This document shows positions 51,863 to 59,972 of a DNA stretch of 64,000 nucleotides, in pieces. The stretch lies in contig NZ_SHKK01000001.1 of the NCBI RefSeq assembly GCF_004217135.1, positions 6,324,001 through 6,388,000 on the forward strand. The letters are read 5' to 3'. The notes below the pieces were generated by a model. That model saw nothing but the letters and a program-made list of their open reading frames with translations, did not search any database and had not been told where the DNA came from. Every line of letters begins with the position of its first letter. The first letter of the stretch is position 1. The position numbers were made by a program, and so were the translations under genes. The stretch is from Micromonospora violae (GTDB taxonomy: Bacteria > Actinomycetota > Actinomycetes > Mycobacteriales > Micromonosporaceae).

Positions 51863-52783
51863 GTGCGACGATCCTCATCAGCGGGGCGGCCAGCCGCTGG
51901 CGGCCGGGCCCCCCGGCAGCGCGCCGGCGACGCCGAGCAGCTCGGCTTCGAGGGCATGCCGGAGCGGCTGTTCGTCTGCACCCCGAGCAAGCTCGGCGCG
52001 TACGCAGACTGTCCGCGTCGCTACCGCTACTCCTACCTCGACCGGCCCGTCCCATCCAAGGGCCCGCCGTGGGCGCACAACTCGCTCGGCGCCAGCGTGC
52101 ACACCGCCCTGAAAAACTGGTATGCGCTCCCCGCCGACCGGCGGCGACCCGAGGCGTTGGCCACGCTGCTCAAGGGCACCTGGGTCCGCGAGGGCTACCG
52201 CGACGACGAGCAGGAGCGGGCCGCCTACCGGCGGGCGTTGGGGTGGCTGGAGGCGTACGTCGAGACGCTGGAGCCGGATGCCGACCCGCTCGGCGTGGAA
52301 CGGGTGGTGGCGGTCAAGACCGCGGTGCTGGCGTTCAACGGTCGCGCCGACCGGATCGACTCCCGGCCCGGCCCGGACGGGCCGGAGCTGGTCATCGTCG
52401 ACTACAAGACCGGCCGCACCGGCCTGGACACGGACGACGCCCGGGGGTCGCAGGCGCTGGCGCTCTACGCGTACGCCGCCGAACGGGTGTTCCGTCGGCC
52501 GTGCCGTCGGGTGGAGCTGCACCACCTGCCGACCGGCACGGTCGCCGGCCACGACCACACCGTCGAGTCGCTGGCCCGACAACTGACCCGGGCGGAAGAG
52601 ACAGCCCGCGACATCATGGCCGCCGAACGGGCGGTCGCCGACGGTGCCGACGCCGACGAGGCGTTCCCGGTGGCCCCCAGCCCGCGCTGTGGCTGGTGCG
52701 ACTTCCGTCGGCACTGCCCGGCGGGCGCGCAGGTTCCCGGCAAGGAGCCGTGGGCGGCCATGGACCGGCCCGCCGACGGCTGA
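51863..52783 (+). CDS. RecB-family (PD-(D/E)XK, Cas4-like) exonuclease
   Basis: A 306-residue nuclease. The PD-(D/E)XK core is GRADRIDSR and ELVIVDYKTGRTGLD (catalytic D and D-Y-K), with an upstream helix and His-containing SLGASVHTALKNW. Four Cys (ADCPRRY near 50 and CGWCDFRRHC near the C-terminus) match the 4Fe-4S setting of AddB and Cas4 nucleases. GTG 51863 was chosen, 7 bases after CAGGAT; an ATG at 51833 adds ten residues. No CRISPR locus is near, so it acts in general DNA repair. Confidence 0.85.
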   Translation: MRRSSSAGRPAAGGRAPRQRAGDAEQLGFEGMPERLFVCTPSKLGAYADCPRRYRYSYLDRPVPSKGPPWAHNSLGASVHTALKNWYALPADRRRPEALATLLKGTWVREGYRDDEQERAAYRRALGWLEAYVETLEPDADPLGVERVVAVKTAVLAFNGRADRIDSRPGPDGPELVIVDYKTGRTGLDTDDARGSQALALYAYAAERVFRRPCRRVELHHLPTGTVAGHDHTVESLARQLTRAEETARDIMAAERAVADGADADEAFPVAPSPRCGWCDFRRHCPAGAQVPGKEPWAAMDRPADG

Positions 52784-52804
52784 TCGTCAGTGACGAGGGC
52801 CGGG

Positions 52805-53692
52805 TCAGCCGGCCAGCGCGGCGTGCCGTGCGGCCCGTTCCTTGGCCGCCTGCATCAACGGCCCCTCCAGATATCGGCGGGGGACGGCGGCGAACGCGAG
52901 CCGCAGCGCGCGCACGCTCAGGTCCGCCGACAGCGCGGTGGTCGGTAACCCCAGACCGCCGTACATCCGGTGCGCCCACGGCGGCAGCAGCCCGAACGCG
53001 GTGCCGGCGATCCCCAGGTACGCCCAGCGTGGTGGGCCCAGGGTGAGCCCCAACCGGACCGGCAGGCTGAGCTTCCACGGCAGCGGCGGGGCGGTCAGGA
53101 ACACCGCCGTCTCGGCGGCCTCCCGGGTCATCCGCAGCTGTGGCCGTACGGCCCCGTAGTACTCGGCGACCTCGGCGGCGGTGCCCGGGACGGTGGCCGG
53201 GTCCAGGCCGACCAGGGCGGCGGCGCGGCGCTGCTCGGTGTAGTAGCCGTCCACCTCGGCGTCGCTCAGCGGCAGCCCGGCGCGCCGGGCCGTGCTCAGG
53301 AACGACTCGACCTCGGTCACGTGCACCCAGCGCAGCAGGTCCGGTTCGTCGATCCGGAACTCCTCACCGGTGTGCGTGTCGGTGGCCCGCAGCCGGCCGT
53401 GCAGGCGGCGCAGCCGGGCCCCGGCGGCCTCCGCCTCGGCGGTGGTCCCGTAGACGGTGGTCGCCACGTAGGTGGCGGTGCGGACCAGCCGGCCCCAGGC
53501 ATCGGTGCGGTAGTTGCTGTTCTGCGCGACCCCGGCCATGGCCCGTGGGTGCAACGCCTGGAGGTAGAGCGAACGCAGGCCGGCGACGATCAGGATCGGC
53601 TCCTCGTGCACCTTCCACGTGACCGAACCCGGACCGAACAGGCCGAGGTCATCGGAGTCCACCGCCCAAGGGTGCCACGGCCCGGCCGGCAA
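52805..53692 (-). CDS. MpaB-like oxygenase (DUF2236)
   Basis: A 295-residue all-helical protein of the DUF2236 group, whose characterised members (latex-clearing protein, MpaB) are haem- or metal-dependent oxygenases. Typical: SVTWKVHEEPILIVAGLRSL, LQALHPRAMAGVAQNSNYR, and WVHVTEVESFLSTARRAG with the helical C-terminal part. The conserved His in ALHP and WVH are probable ligands. Convergent neighbours are a nuclease and, ahead of it, a Fur-type regulator on the same strand. Confidence 0.85.
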   Translation of the reverse strand: MPAGPWHPWAVDSDDLGLFGPGSVTWKVHEEPILIVAGLRSLYLQALHPRAMAGVAQNSNYRTDAWGRLVRTATYVATTVYGTTAEAEAAGARLRRLHGRLRATDTHTGEEFRIDEPDLLRWVHVTEVESFLSTARRAGLPLSDAEVDGYYTEQRRAAALVGLDPATVPGTAAEVAEYYGAVRPQLRMTREAAETAVFLTAPPLPWKLSLPVRLGLTLGPPRWAYLGIAGTAFGLLPPWAHRMYGGLGLPTTALSADLSVRALRLAFAAVPRRYLEGPLMQAAKERAARHAALAG

Positions 53693-53731
53693 CGCCGGTC
53701 CCGTACCGCCGGTGCGAGCCTGGACGGCGGG

Positions 53732-54160
53732 TCAGACGTCGGCGGAGCGGCGGGCCCGGCAACCCGGGCAGAGACCCCAGAAGGTCACTTCGGCCTCGTC
53801 CACCTCGAACCCGTGCGCGACATTCGGCTCCAGGCACGGGGCGCTGCCCACCGCGCAGTCGATGTCGGCGATCTCCCCGCAGCTTCGGCAGACCACGTGG
53901 TGGTGGTTGTCGCCCACGCGTGCCTCGTAACGCGCGGGACTGCCCGCCGGCTCGATCCGACGCGACAGCCCGGCCCGGGACAGCGCGCCCAGCACGTCGT
54001 AGACCGCCTGGGTGGAGACCGAGTCGAGGCGTTCGCGGACCCGCCGGGTGATCTCGTCGACCTCCAGGTGGCCGCCGCCGGCCAACACGTCGAGCACCGC
54101 GAGGCGCGGCCGGGTGACACGCAGGCCCCTGGACCGCAGCAGCTCCTCAGCACCGGACAT
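53732..54160 (-). CDS. Fur-family metalloregulator
   Basis: A 142-residue Fur repressor. The winged helix is at about 10-70 (RGLRVTRPRLAVLDVLAGGG, STQAVYDVLGALSRAGL), the regulatory HHHVVCRSC at about 86-94, and a structural zinc site C91-xx-C94 with C131-xx-C134 near the end. FurA/CatR-type sequence suggests iron or peroxide sensing. ATG 54160 was chosen. The MpaB-like gene follows 39 bases downstream, and may be controlled with it. Confidence 0.9.
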   Translation of the reverse strand: MSGAEELLRSRGLRVTRPRLAVLDVLAGGGHLEVDEITRRVRERLDSVSTQAVYDVLGALSRAGLSRRIEPAGSPARYEARVGDNHHHVVCRSCGEIADIDCAVGSAPCLEPNVAHGFEVDEAEVTFWGLCPGCRARRSADV

Positions 54161-54361
54161 TCGCCAATGACAGCACGCCCGATCAGCATCGACAACCGTC
54201 GCCCGCTCCGGGTGGCGACCGACACAACCAGGCAAGATCGAGAGTACGGCCCGGCGGGTGAACCCGATCGACGCGGCGCGCGTGTGTCCGGTCGAGAGCC
54301 TGGGGACGATCGGCGGACCATAGGCTGACCACCCCTGACCATGATCCACCTGGAGGGTTCG

Positions 54362-54844
54362 ATGTTCGAGGAGATCCTGGGTCTACCGGTACACGTCCTG
54401 GTGGTCCACGCGGTCGTCGTGTTCGTGCCGCTGCTGGCGGTGCTGGCCATCGCGTACGTGGGGCTGCCGCGCTGGCGGCACCGCCTGGACTGGGCGCTGG
54501 GCCTCCTCGCCGTGGCCGCGCCGGTCACCGCCTACGTCGCGGTCAAGTCAGGTGAGGCGCTCACCGATGCGCTGGTAGCCAGGGGCTTCCAGGGGCCGAT
54601 CCTCGATCAGATCTTCAATCACTCCCGCTACGGCGACATCCTGTTCCGCATCGTGGTGCCGCTCGGCATCGTGGCCATCCTGCTGCTCGTGGCGACAAGT
54701 GGGCATCCCCGGGTGCCGCAGCTGCCCGCGCTGGTCACTCCCGTGCTGGCGGTAGCAGCCGTGGCGCTCGCCATCGCCGCCCTGGTCTACGTCTACCTGA
54801 CCGGCCACTCCGGCGCCGAGACCGTCTGGGGTACCACCCTCTGA
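54362..54844 (+). CDS. DUF2231 membrane protein
   Basis: A 160-residue protein with four spans, opening EILGLPVHVLVVHAVVVFVP with the HxxxVHxPL-like DUF2231 pattern (conserved His residues), then YVGLPRWRHRLDWALGL. ATG 54362 follows GGAGG by five bases. Family function unknown; members may bind haem through His. Confidence 0.85.
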   Translation: MFEEILGLPVHVLVVHAVVVFVPLLAVLAIAYVGLPRWRHRLDWALGLLAVAAPVTAYVAVKSGEALTDALVARGFQGPILDQIFNHSRYGDILFRIVVPLGIVAILLLVATSGHPRVPQLPALVTPVLAVAAVALAIAALVYVYLTGHSGAETVWGTTL

Positions 54845-54898
54845 CTGCCGCCCTTGCTGAGCTGCCGCCCTTGCTGACCTACGGCGCCGAGGCGGGCC

Positions 54899-55294
54899 TC
54901 AGAAGATCACTCGCGAGCAGAGCAGGCAGAACAGAACCAGCAACACCACGCCGGCCGCCGCGCCGAAGCCGTAGGTAACCCGCTGCGAGCGCTGCTCGGC
55001 CGCGTCCAGGTCGGCCATGTCCTGCGGCGGCAGCTGTCGCGGCGGCGCCGGCCGCAGATGTACGGGTGGACGCCAACCCGCCGGCGGCGGCACCGTCTGC
55101 GGCGGGCCGGAGTATCCGCTGGGTGGACTCCCGGCCGGTGCTGGGCCGGTCTGCCCGGCTGGTGCTGGATCGCTCTGCCCGGCTGGTGGAGCGCTCACGG
55201 GCCCGGCGGGAGGTTGGCCTGCCACCGCGTCGTCGCCGCTGTCGGGCCGTCGCCAGTAGTCGTCCGGGGTGCTGCCGCCGCTGGGGGTCGTCAC
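54899..55294 (-). CDS. Small Pro-rich membrane protein (hypothetical)
   Basis: A 131-residue protein with a Pro/Gly/Ala-rich N-terminal part (PAGPVSAPPAGQSDPAPAGQ, GWRPPVHLRPAPPRQLPPQD) and one C-terminal span (about 112-129; GAAAGVVLLVLFCLLCS). GTG 55294 lies 8 bases after TAGCGT (55303-55308, complement), a leaderless start; an earlier ATG at 55318 is upstream of that box. I do not recognise it. Confidence 0.65.
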   Translation of the reverse strand: MTTPSGGSTPDDYWRRPDSGDDAVAGQPPAGPVSAPPAGQSDPAPAGQTGPAPAGSPPSGYSGPPQTVPPPAGWRPPVHLRPAPPRQLPPQDMADLDAAEQRSQRVTYGFGAAAGVVLLVLFCLLCSRVIF

Positions 55295-55399
55295 GCCGTC
55301 CGACGCTACCAACGCCACCGGCTGCCCGGTCGCTTCTGGGCGGGGTGCCGCGTTCGGCGGCCGGTCCGCTGCCGTCGCACTGCGCTAGTCTTGCCGCTC

Positions 55400-55582
55400 G
55401 TGAGCATCGACGACCCCGGCACGCCCGGCGCACGCGGCGACGATGACCGCGCCGTCGACCTGAGCGACGACTTCGTGGTGCTGCCCGAGCAGACCTCTGA
55501 CGACACCGACCGTGGTTGGGGTGAGCGGTCGGGTGGCAATGACGACTGGCTGCTCGCTGAGCGCCCTCCGCACTGGGACTGA
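55400..55582 (+). CDS. Conserved small acidic protein (60 aa)
   Basis: A 60-residue acidic protein with VDLSDDFVVLPEQTSDDTDR, GWGERSGGNDDWLLAERPPHWD, a pattern I recall in small actinobacterial proteins of unknown function. GTG 55400 lies 8 bases after TAGTCT (55386-55391), a leaderless start. It is divergent from the small Pro-rich membrane gene. Confidence 0.75.
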   Translation: MSIDDPGTPGARGDDDRAVDLSDDFVVLPEQTSDDTDRGWGERSGGNDDWLLAERPPHWD

Positions 55583-55698
55583 CCGCCGGCGGCTTGGCCA
55601 GATCCCGAGGACGTCGGTCGGTGACCCGAACGCTCTTCGTGGCGGAGCCTGCCTCGCCCTGGTTGTACCCGGCGCTGCGTGGGCCAGCCCTATTGGGT

Positions 55699-56100
55699 TC
55701 AGGGCCCGTTCGCGGCGGTGGAGTCTGCGTCGGCGGTGCCTGACCCGGCGGGGCTGGAGGTGGCGCTGGCAGGGTCGGCGGCCGACCCGTCCGGGGTGGG
55801 TGCCCGACCTGGGGGCGTCGGGAAGCCGGCGCCGGAGTCGACCGGTCGGCCCGCACCCTGCCGGGCTGTGCTGGTCGGCGTCGACGGCGCGTCGGAGGGC
55901 ACCGTGGTCGGCGGGCATCCGGCCGGGGTCTGCAGGACAGCGGCGGCCAGGCCGAGCAGCGCGGCGACCAGACCGGCCCGGAGCACGGTAGGCCCGCCGG
56001 GCAGAGTGAGCTGGCGTAGCGGGCGCAGGGCCCGCGCGGAATTCGGGTCTTCCATCGCCTGTGCCGCCTCCCGTCCCCTGAGCGCCGCGGTGGCACCCAT
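55699..56100 (-). CDS. Hypothetical membrane protein with Ser/Thr/Pro-rich tail
   Basis: A 133-residue protein with one span at about 40-59 (VLRAGLVAALLGLAAAVL) and a low-complexity outside tail. ATG 56100 lies 7 bases after TAGCCT on the complement, a leaderless start. In related genomes I recall an SAF/RcpC-like protein at this spot, but the SAF domain is not evident here, so this may be a shortened form. Support is limited to the start region and codon use. Confidence 0.5.
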   Translation of the reverse strand: MGATAALRGREAAQAMEDPNSARALRPLRQLTLPGGPTVLRAGLVAALLGLAAAVLQTPAGCPPTTVPSDAPSTPTSTARQGAGRPVDSGAGFPTPPGRAPTPDGSAADPASATSSPAGSGTADADSTAANGP

Positions 56101-56219
56101 GGACGGCAGGCTAGGCAGTTTCGCACCGCCGTGGTCGGCCCACTGGCGACGCCTGTGGACAACCGCCCGGCCTGTGGAAAACGCCCATCCTGCGGTTCGA
56201 TTTGCTATGGCGTCCGACG

Positions 56220-56295
56220 TGACCGACTCGGGATCACGGAATCGGGCTATCGAAGCGGCGGGGATGGGCCGACTTCCGGAAACCCGAGTCGATCA
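56220..56295. repeat. Palindromic repeat element, copy 2
   Basis: Left arm TGACCGACTCGGG (56220-56232) pairs with CCCGAGTCGATCA (56283-56295), with CGGAA/TTCCG inside. The right arm reverse-complemented matches the left arm of the copy at 25423 over about 29 bases with two mismatches (TGATCGACTCGG, then GGAAGTCGGCC). Total length 76 bases against 77. It lies downstream of the fmdB terminator. Confidence 0.75.
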
Positions 56296-56298
56296 AGG

Positions 56299-56327
56299 GA
56301 AGGCCCGACCCGACGGGTCGGGCCTTC
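56299..56327 (-). terminator. Terminator after the fmdB-like gene
   Basis: GAAGGCCCGACCC and GGGTCGGGCCTTC form a perfect 13-bp stem with loop GAC, 18 bases after the stop at 56346. Confidence 0.85.
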
Positions 56328-56345
56328 GACTCGGGCCTTCGACGA

Positions 56346-56735
56346 TCAGGACGCGGAGCTTGCCGCCGCCGCCTTGCCGCTCGACCCACCCGAGGACGAA
56401 CCCGAAGACGACCCCGAGGAGGACGACGAGCCCGAGGACGCCGCCGACGAGGACGAGGACCCCGACGAGGACGACGCGGACGACGAGCTGTCACTGGAGG
56501 ACGACTCGGACTTGGCCGGCTTGCTGGTCGTGCCGCCGGCCGTCGTCTCAGAGCCGGACGCCCGGGAGTCGGTGCGGTAGAAGCCCGAGCCCTTGAAGAC
56601 GATGCCGACCGAGTTGAAGACCTTGCGCAGCCGCCCCTGACACGCCGGGCACTCGGTCAGCGGCTCGTCAGAGAAGGACTGCACCGCCTCGAGCTGGTGA
56701 CCGCACGTGGTGCAGGCGTACTGGTACGTGGGCAC
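56346..56735 (-). CDS. FmdB-family zinc-ribbon protein with Ser-rich tail (Ruc/Rv0991c-like)
   Basis: A 129-residue protein. The N-terminal zinc ribbon PTYQYACTTCGHQLE with CPACQGRLRKVF (two CxxC pairs) and FKGSGFYRTDSR are typical FmdB. From about residue 70 a low-complexity Ser/Gly tail follows. GTG 56735 has GGAGG five bases before. In M. tuberculosis the matching gene Rv0991c (beside the cyclo-ligase Rv0992c) encodes Ruc, a redox-regulated chaperone with a disordered tail, so that role is likely here. Confidence 0.83.
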   Translation of the reverse strand: MPTYQYACTTCGHQLEAVQSFSDEPLTECPACQGRLRKVFNSVGIVFKGSGFYRTDSRASGSETTAGGTTSKPAKSESSSSDSSSSASSSSGSSSSSAASSGSSSSSGSSSGSSSGGSSGKAAAASSAS

Positions 56736-56797
56736 GTTCTCCTCCGGATCTGGGCTCAGCCAGTTGGCACTCGACGTATTCGAGTGCCAATGGTGCG

Positions 56798-57475
56798 TCA
56801 TTCGCCCCGGGTTCGTCCAGCGGACGTGTGGGGCGCGACACCGCGCGCCGCACCCGGGCCGGCGTCAAGCGTACGCACCCCGTCGGCGGGAGTGACGACC
56901 GCGCGCACCCGGCGGTCGTGTGGCTCCGCCGGCAGCACCTCGACCAGCTCACCGTCGTGCAGGGGCACCACCGTCAGGGCGTCTTCGGGCACCCGGGCGA
57001 GTGCGCGGTCGTACGAGCCGCCGCCGCGCCCGAGCCGCCGACCGTGGTGATCGACCGCGAGAGCCGGTACGACCACCAGCTCCGCGTGTGCCACGGCGGC
57101 CACTCCGAGACGGGCGCCGACCGGCTCCCGGATACCCCGACCCGCGGCGATCAAGGCAGCCGGCCCGGTATACGCCGCCCAGTCCAGATCCAGGTCGGCG
57201 AGGAGCACCGGCAACAGCAGCTCGGCGTCCGCCGGCAGGGCTGCCCGCAGCACCTCGGGCAGGTCGGCGCCGCCCGGTTCGGAGCCGACCGGCACGTACG
57301 CCGTGATCCTGCGCGGGCGCAGCCGGCGTACCAGCGTGACCAGCTCGGCCTGCACGCGCCCGGCGGCGGCCGCCCTCGTCGCGGGGGGCAGTGACCGGCG
57401 GCGAGCGAGCAGTTCGGCACGGGTGTCCCGCTTCGCCATCCGGGTCACTTCCGCTTCATCAGAAAATTCCGGCAC
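56798..57475 (-). CDS. 5-formyltetrahydrofolate cyclo-ligase
   Basis: A 225-residue enzyme that converts 5-formyl-THF to 5,10-methenyl-THF with ATP. Motifs: TRAELLARRRSLPP at the start, AYVPVGSEPGGADLPEVL, LVVVPALAVDHHGRRLGRGGGSYDRAL (the conserved G-R-G-G-G-x-Y-D motif, within that run), then VPLHDGELVEVLPAEPHDR. GTG 57475 has AGGAG eight bases upstream. The fmdB-like gene follows 62 bases after it on the same strand. Confidence 0.9.
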   Translation of the reverse strand: MPEFSDEAEVTRMAKRDTRAELLARRRSLPPATRAAAAGRVQAELVTLVRRLRPRRITAYVPVGSEPGGADLPEVLRAALPADAELLLPVLLADLDLDWAAYTGPAALIAAGRGIREPVGARLGVAAVAHAELVVVPALAVDHHGRRLGRGGGSYDRALARVPEDALTVVPLHDGELVEVLPAEPHDRRVRAVVTPADGVRTLDAGPGAARGVAPHTSAGRTRGE

Positions 57476-57560
57476 GCAACACTCCTGACGCAACGCCTCT
57501 CCCACGGTTGCTCTGTGTCAGCATCGCAAGCAACGGAGGCGGAACTTCCGGGGGGACCGA

Positions 57561-59963
57561 GTGACGCTACGCGGGCGGTTGACAGCAGCCTTCCTCGTGG
57601 TGGTGCTCGGGCCGGTCCTGCTCGGCGCGCTCTTCGTGGCCTCCACCGTCGCGGCGGTCGACCGCAGCCGCTCCACCGAGCGCCTGGCGGTGGCAGCCTC
57701 CACCGTGCGGACCTCGGTCGACGCGCTCTGCCAGCAGCTCCGTGCCACGGCCGACGCGGTGGCGCTCACCGCCGACCCGTCCGTTGCCGCCGCGCAACTG
57801 GTCGGCCGGGGCCTGGCCGCCGCGGTGCTGATCACCGACGTGGCCGGCCAGGTCACCTACGTCTCGCCCGGCGCGCCGTCGACCCCGTGGCAGGACTGCG
57901 CCGGTTCGACCAGCCGGGAAGCCGCCGGCGAGACCAACGGGGAAACCAACGGACCGACCAACGGGGAGACCAACGGCCCGACCGACGGTTCGACCAGCCC
58001 GGTCCGTGCGCTGGCGGTCCAGGTCGACCTGCACGACCGCGGCGGTGCCCGGCTGGGTACGGTGACCGCCGCGCAACTGGTCGACCCGGCCTTCGTGGCC
58101 CGGCTGGCGGCGGTCACCGGGGTGGGGGTCACCCTGCTCGACAGTGGGGCGAGCGCCGCGCGAGCCACCCACACGACCGAGTCCCGTGACGTACGCGACG
58201 CGGTGCTCGCCGCCGCTGTCGCCGTCCGGGGCGAACAGGTCGCCGAGACGAACGAGGGCCGGTACGTGCGCCGGCTCGGGCCCTCCGACGCGCAACCGCT
58301 GCCCCTGGTGCTCTCCGTGCCCAGTGAACGGCCACCCGGGCTGCCCGCCACGCTGGTCGGGGTGGTCGTGCTGGCCGGACTGCTCGCCGTGCTGGCGGCC
58401 TGGCGGCTGGCCCGGGTGACCACCCGACCGCTGGCGGAGTTGGCCGGTGCGGTCGACCGGGTGGCCCAGGGCGACCTGACCGCCCGGGTGCCGGTACGCA
58501 GCCGCGACGAGTTGGGGCGGCTGGCCGCCGCGTTCAACCGGATGACCCGCGAGACCGGCGCCTACGTCGCCGCGCTGACCAGTAACCGGGATCAGCTGCG
58601 GGGGCACCTCGCGGTGCTCGGGGACACCCTGGCCAGCACGCACGATCTGCAACGCATCCTGCGGGTGATCCTGCGCAGCGCCATCGGCGCCACCGGTGCT
58701 CGGGCCGGCGCGGTCCTGCTGGTGGAGACCGGCGGGGTGCTCGTCGCGCAGTGCACCGAGGGGTTGGACGGGCGTTGGCCGGACGAGGAGGCGGACGGGT
58801 CGCCGACGCTCCGGGTGCCGGTCGGCGTCGGCGTGGTCGGTGCGGTCGCCGCCACCGGGGAAGCGCAGCGGGGCAGGGCGGAGCCGACCGAGGCCCCAAC
58901 GGGTGAACCACGGTGCCGCACCTACGTCGCGGTTCCGTTCGCCGCCCCGGGCGGCAACGCCCCCACCACCCCCGGCGGGCCCGCGGGGTCGGCCGACGAG
59001 GCTGGCGCGGCGGTCGCGCTCGGTGTGCTGGCCCTCTACGACCGGCTAGGCGCCGACGACTTCGACGACGACGACCTGGCCACCCTGCGCACCTTCGCCG
59101 GCCACGCGGCCGTGGCGGTGGACAACGTCCGGGTGCACGAGGAGGCGCAGCGGCTCTCCCTCACCGACCCGCTCACCGGGCTGTGGAACTACCGCTACCT
59201 GCGCGAGTCGATCCGGCGGGAGGTGGAACGGGCCAGCCGTTTCGGGCGGATGCTCAGCGTCCTCGCGTTGGACCTCGACCGGTTCAAGGACGTCAACGAC
59301 ACCTACGGGCACGCCGCCGGGGACACCGTGCTGGCCGAGTTCGCCCGGCGGGTGCGCGGGGAGATCCGTGAGGTCGACCTGGCCTTCCGCCAGGGCGGTG
59401 AGGAGTTCGTGCTGCTGCTGCCGGAGACCGACGCGCGGGGTGCGGCGATCGTGGCCGAGCGGCTCGGCGCGGCGGTACGTGACACGCCCATCGCCGTCGA
59501 GGCGTACGCCGGGCCGGTCCTGGTGACGGTGTCGGTGGGTATCGCCGTCTTCCCCGACAACGGCAGCACCGGGCCGGAGGTGCTGGAGGCCGCCGACGAC
59601 GCGCTCTACGCGGCCAAGGCGGCCGGTCGCGACACGTACCGGGTCGCCGAGGTGCGCGCGGATCTGCCGACCCGGGAGATCCCGGTGCTCGCGGGTGCGG
59701 TGAGCCCACCCGACGGGCTGCCGCGCGCCGGCCAGCCCGTGCCGGGCAACCGGGAGCCGGGCGGGCCCGCCCGGTCCGACCCGGCTGCGGGCGTACCGGA
59801 ATCATCGCTGGCGGGCCCGGCGCACGCCCGACCGGATTCGGCCGACGACACGCCGGACGGCGCGCCAGGTGCGGCGCGGGCCGGCCCGGACGCGGCGTGG
59901 CCCGGGTCGGGTGGCGGCGCGTCTTCTGGGCCACACCCGCCGCGGCAGAGCCGTGGCCGATAG
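57561..59963 (+). CDS. Membrane diguanylate cyclase (GGDEF with HAMP and GAF)
   Basis: An 800-residue protein. A span at about 8-30, an outside sensor region (about 35-255), a second span at about 256-278, HAMP at about 280-330, GAF at about 370-530, then GGDEF at about 535-690. The active-site GGEEF is at 612-616 and an inhibitory RxxD (R603-D606) stands five residues before it, so it should make c-di-GMP with product feedback. A run of TNGE/TNGP repeats lies at about 130-145 in the sensor region. The C-terminal 100 residues are Pro/Ala/Gly-rich. GTG 57561. Confidence 0.92.
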   Translation: MTLRGRLTAAFLVVVLGPVLLGALFVASTVAAVDRSRSTERLAVAASTVRTSVDALCQQLRATADAVALTADPSVAAAQLVGRGLAAAVLITDVAGQVTYVSPGAPSTPWQDCAGSTSREAAGETNGETNGPTNGETNGPTDGSTSPVRALAVQVDLHDRGGARLGTVTAAQLVDPAFVARLAAVTGVGVTLLDSGASAARATHTTESRDVRDAVLAAAVAVRGEQVAETNEGRYVRRLGPSDAQPLPLVLSVPSERPPGLPATLVGVVVLAGLLAVLAAWRLARVTTRPLAELAGAVDRVAQGDLTARVPVRSRDELGRLAAAFNRMTRETGAYVAALTSNRDQLRGHLAVLGDTLASTHDLQRILRVILRSAIGATGARAGAVLLVETGGVLVAQCTEGLDGRWPDEEADGSPTLRVPVGVGVVGAVAATGEAQRGRAEPTEAPTGEPRCRTYVAVPFAAPGGNAPTTPGGPAGSADEAGAAVALGVLALYDRLGADDFDDDDLATLRTFAGHAAVAVDNVRVHEEAQRLSLTDPLTGLWNYRYLRESIRREVERASRFGRMLSVLALDLDRFKDVNDTYGHAAGDTVLAEFARRVRGEIREVDLAFRQGGEEFVLLLPETDARGAAIVAERLGAAVRDTPIAVEAYAGPVLVTVSVGIAVFPDNGSTGPEVLEAADDALYAAKAAGRDTYRVAEVRADLPTREIPVLAGAVSPPDGLPRAGQPVPGNREPGGPARSDPAAGVPESSLAGPAHARPDSADDTPDGAPGAARAGPDAAWPGSGGGASSGPHPPRQSRGR

Positions 59964-59972
59964 TCTCGCGGC

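Noticed and set aside
55385..55918. Second frame on the minus strand beside the 55.7-kb gene
   Set aside because: It is Arg-rich and shifted, overlaps the better small acidic gene on the other strand and has no domain.
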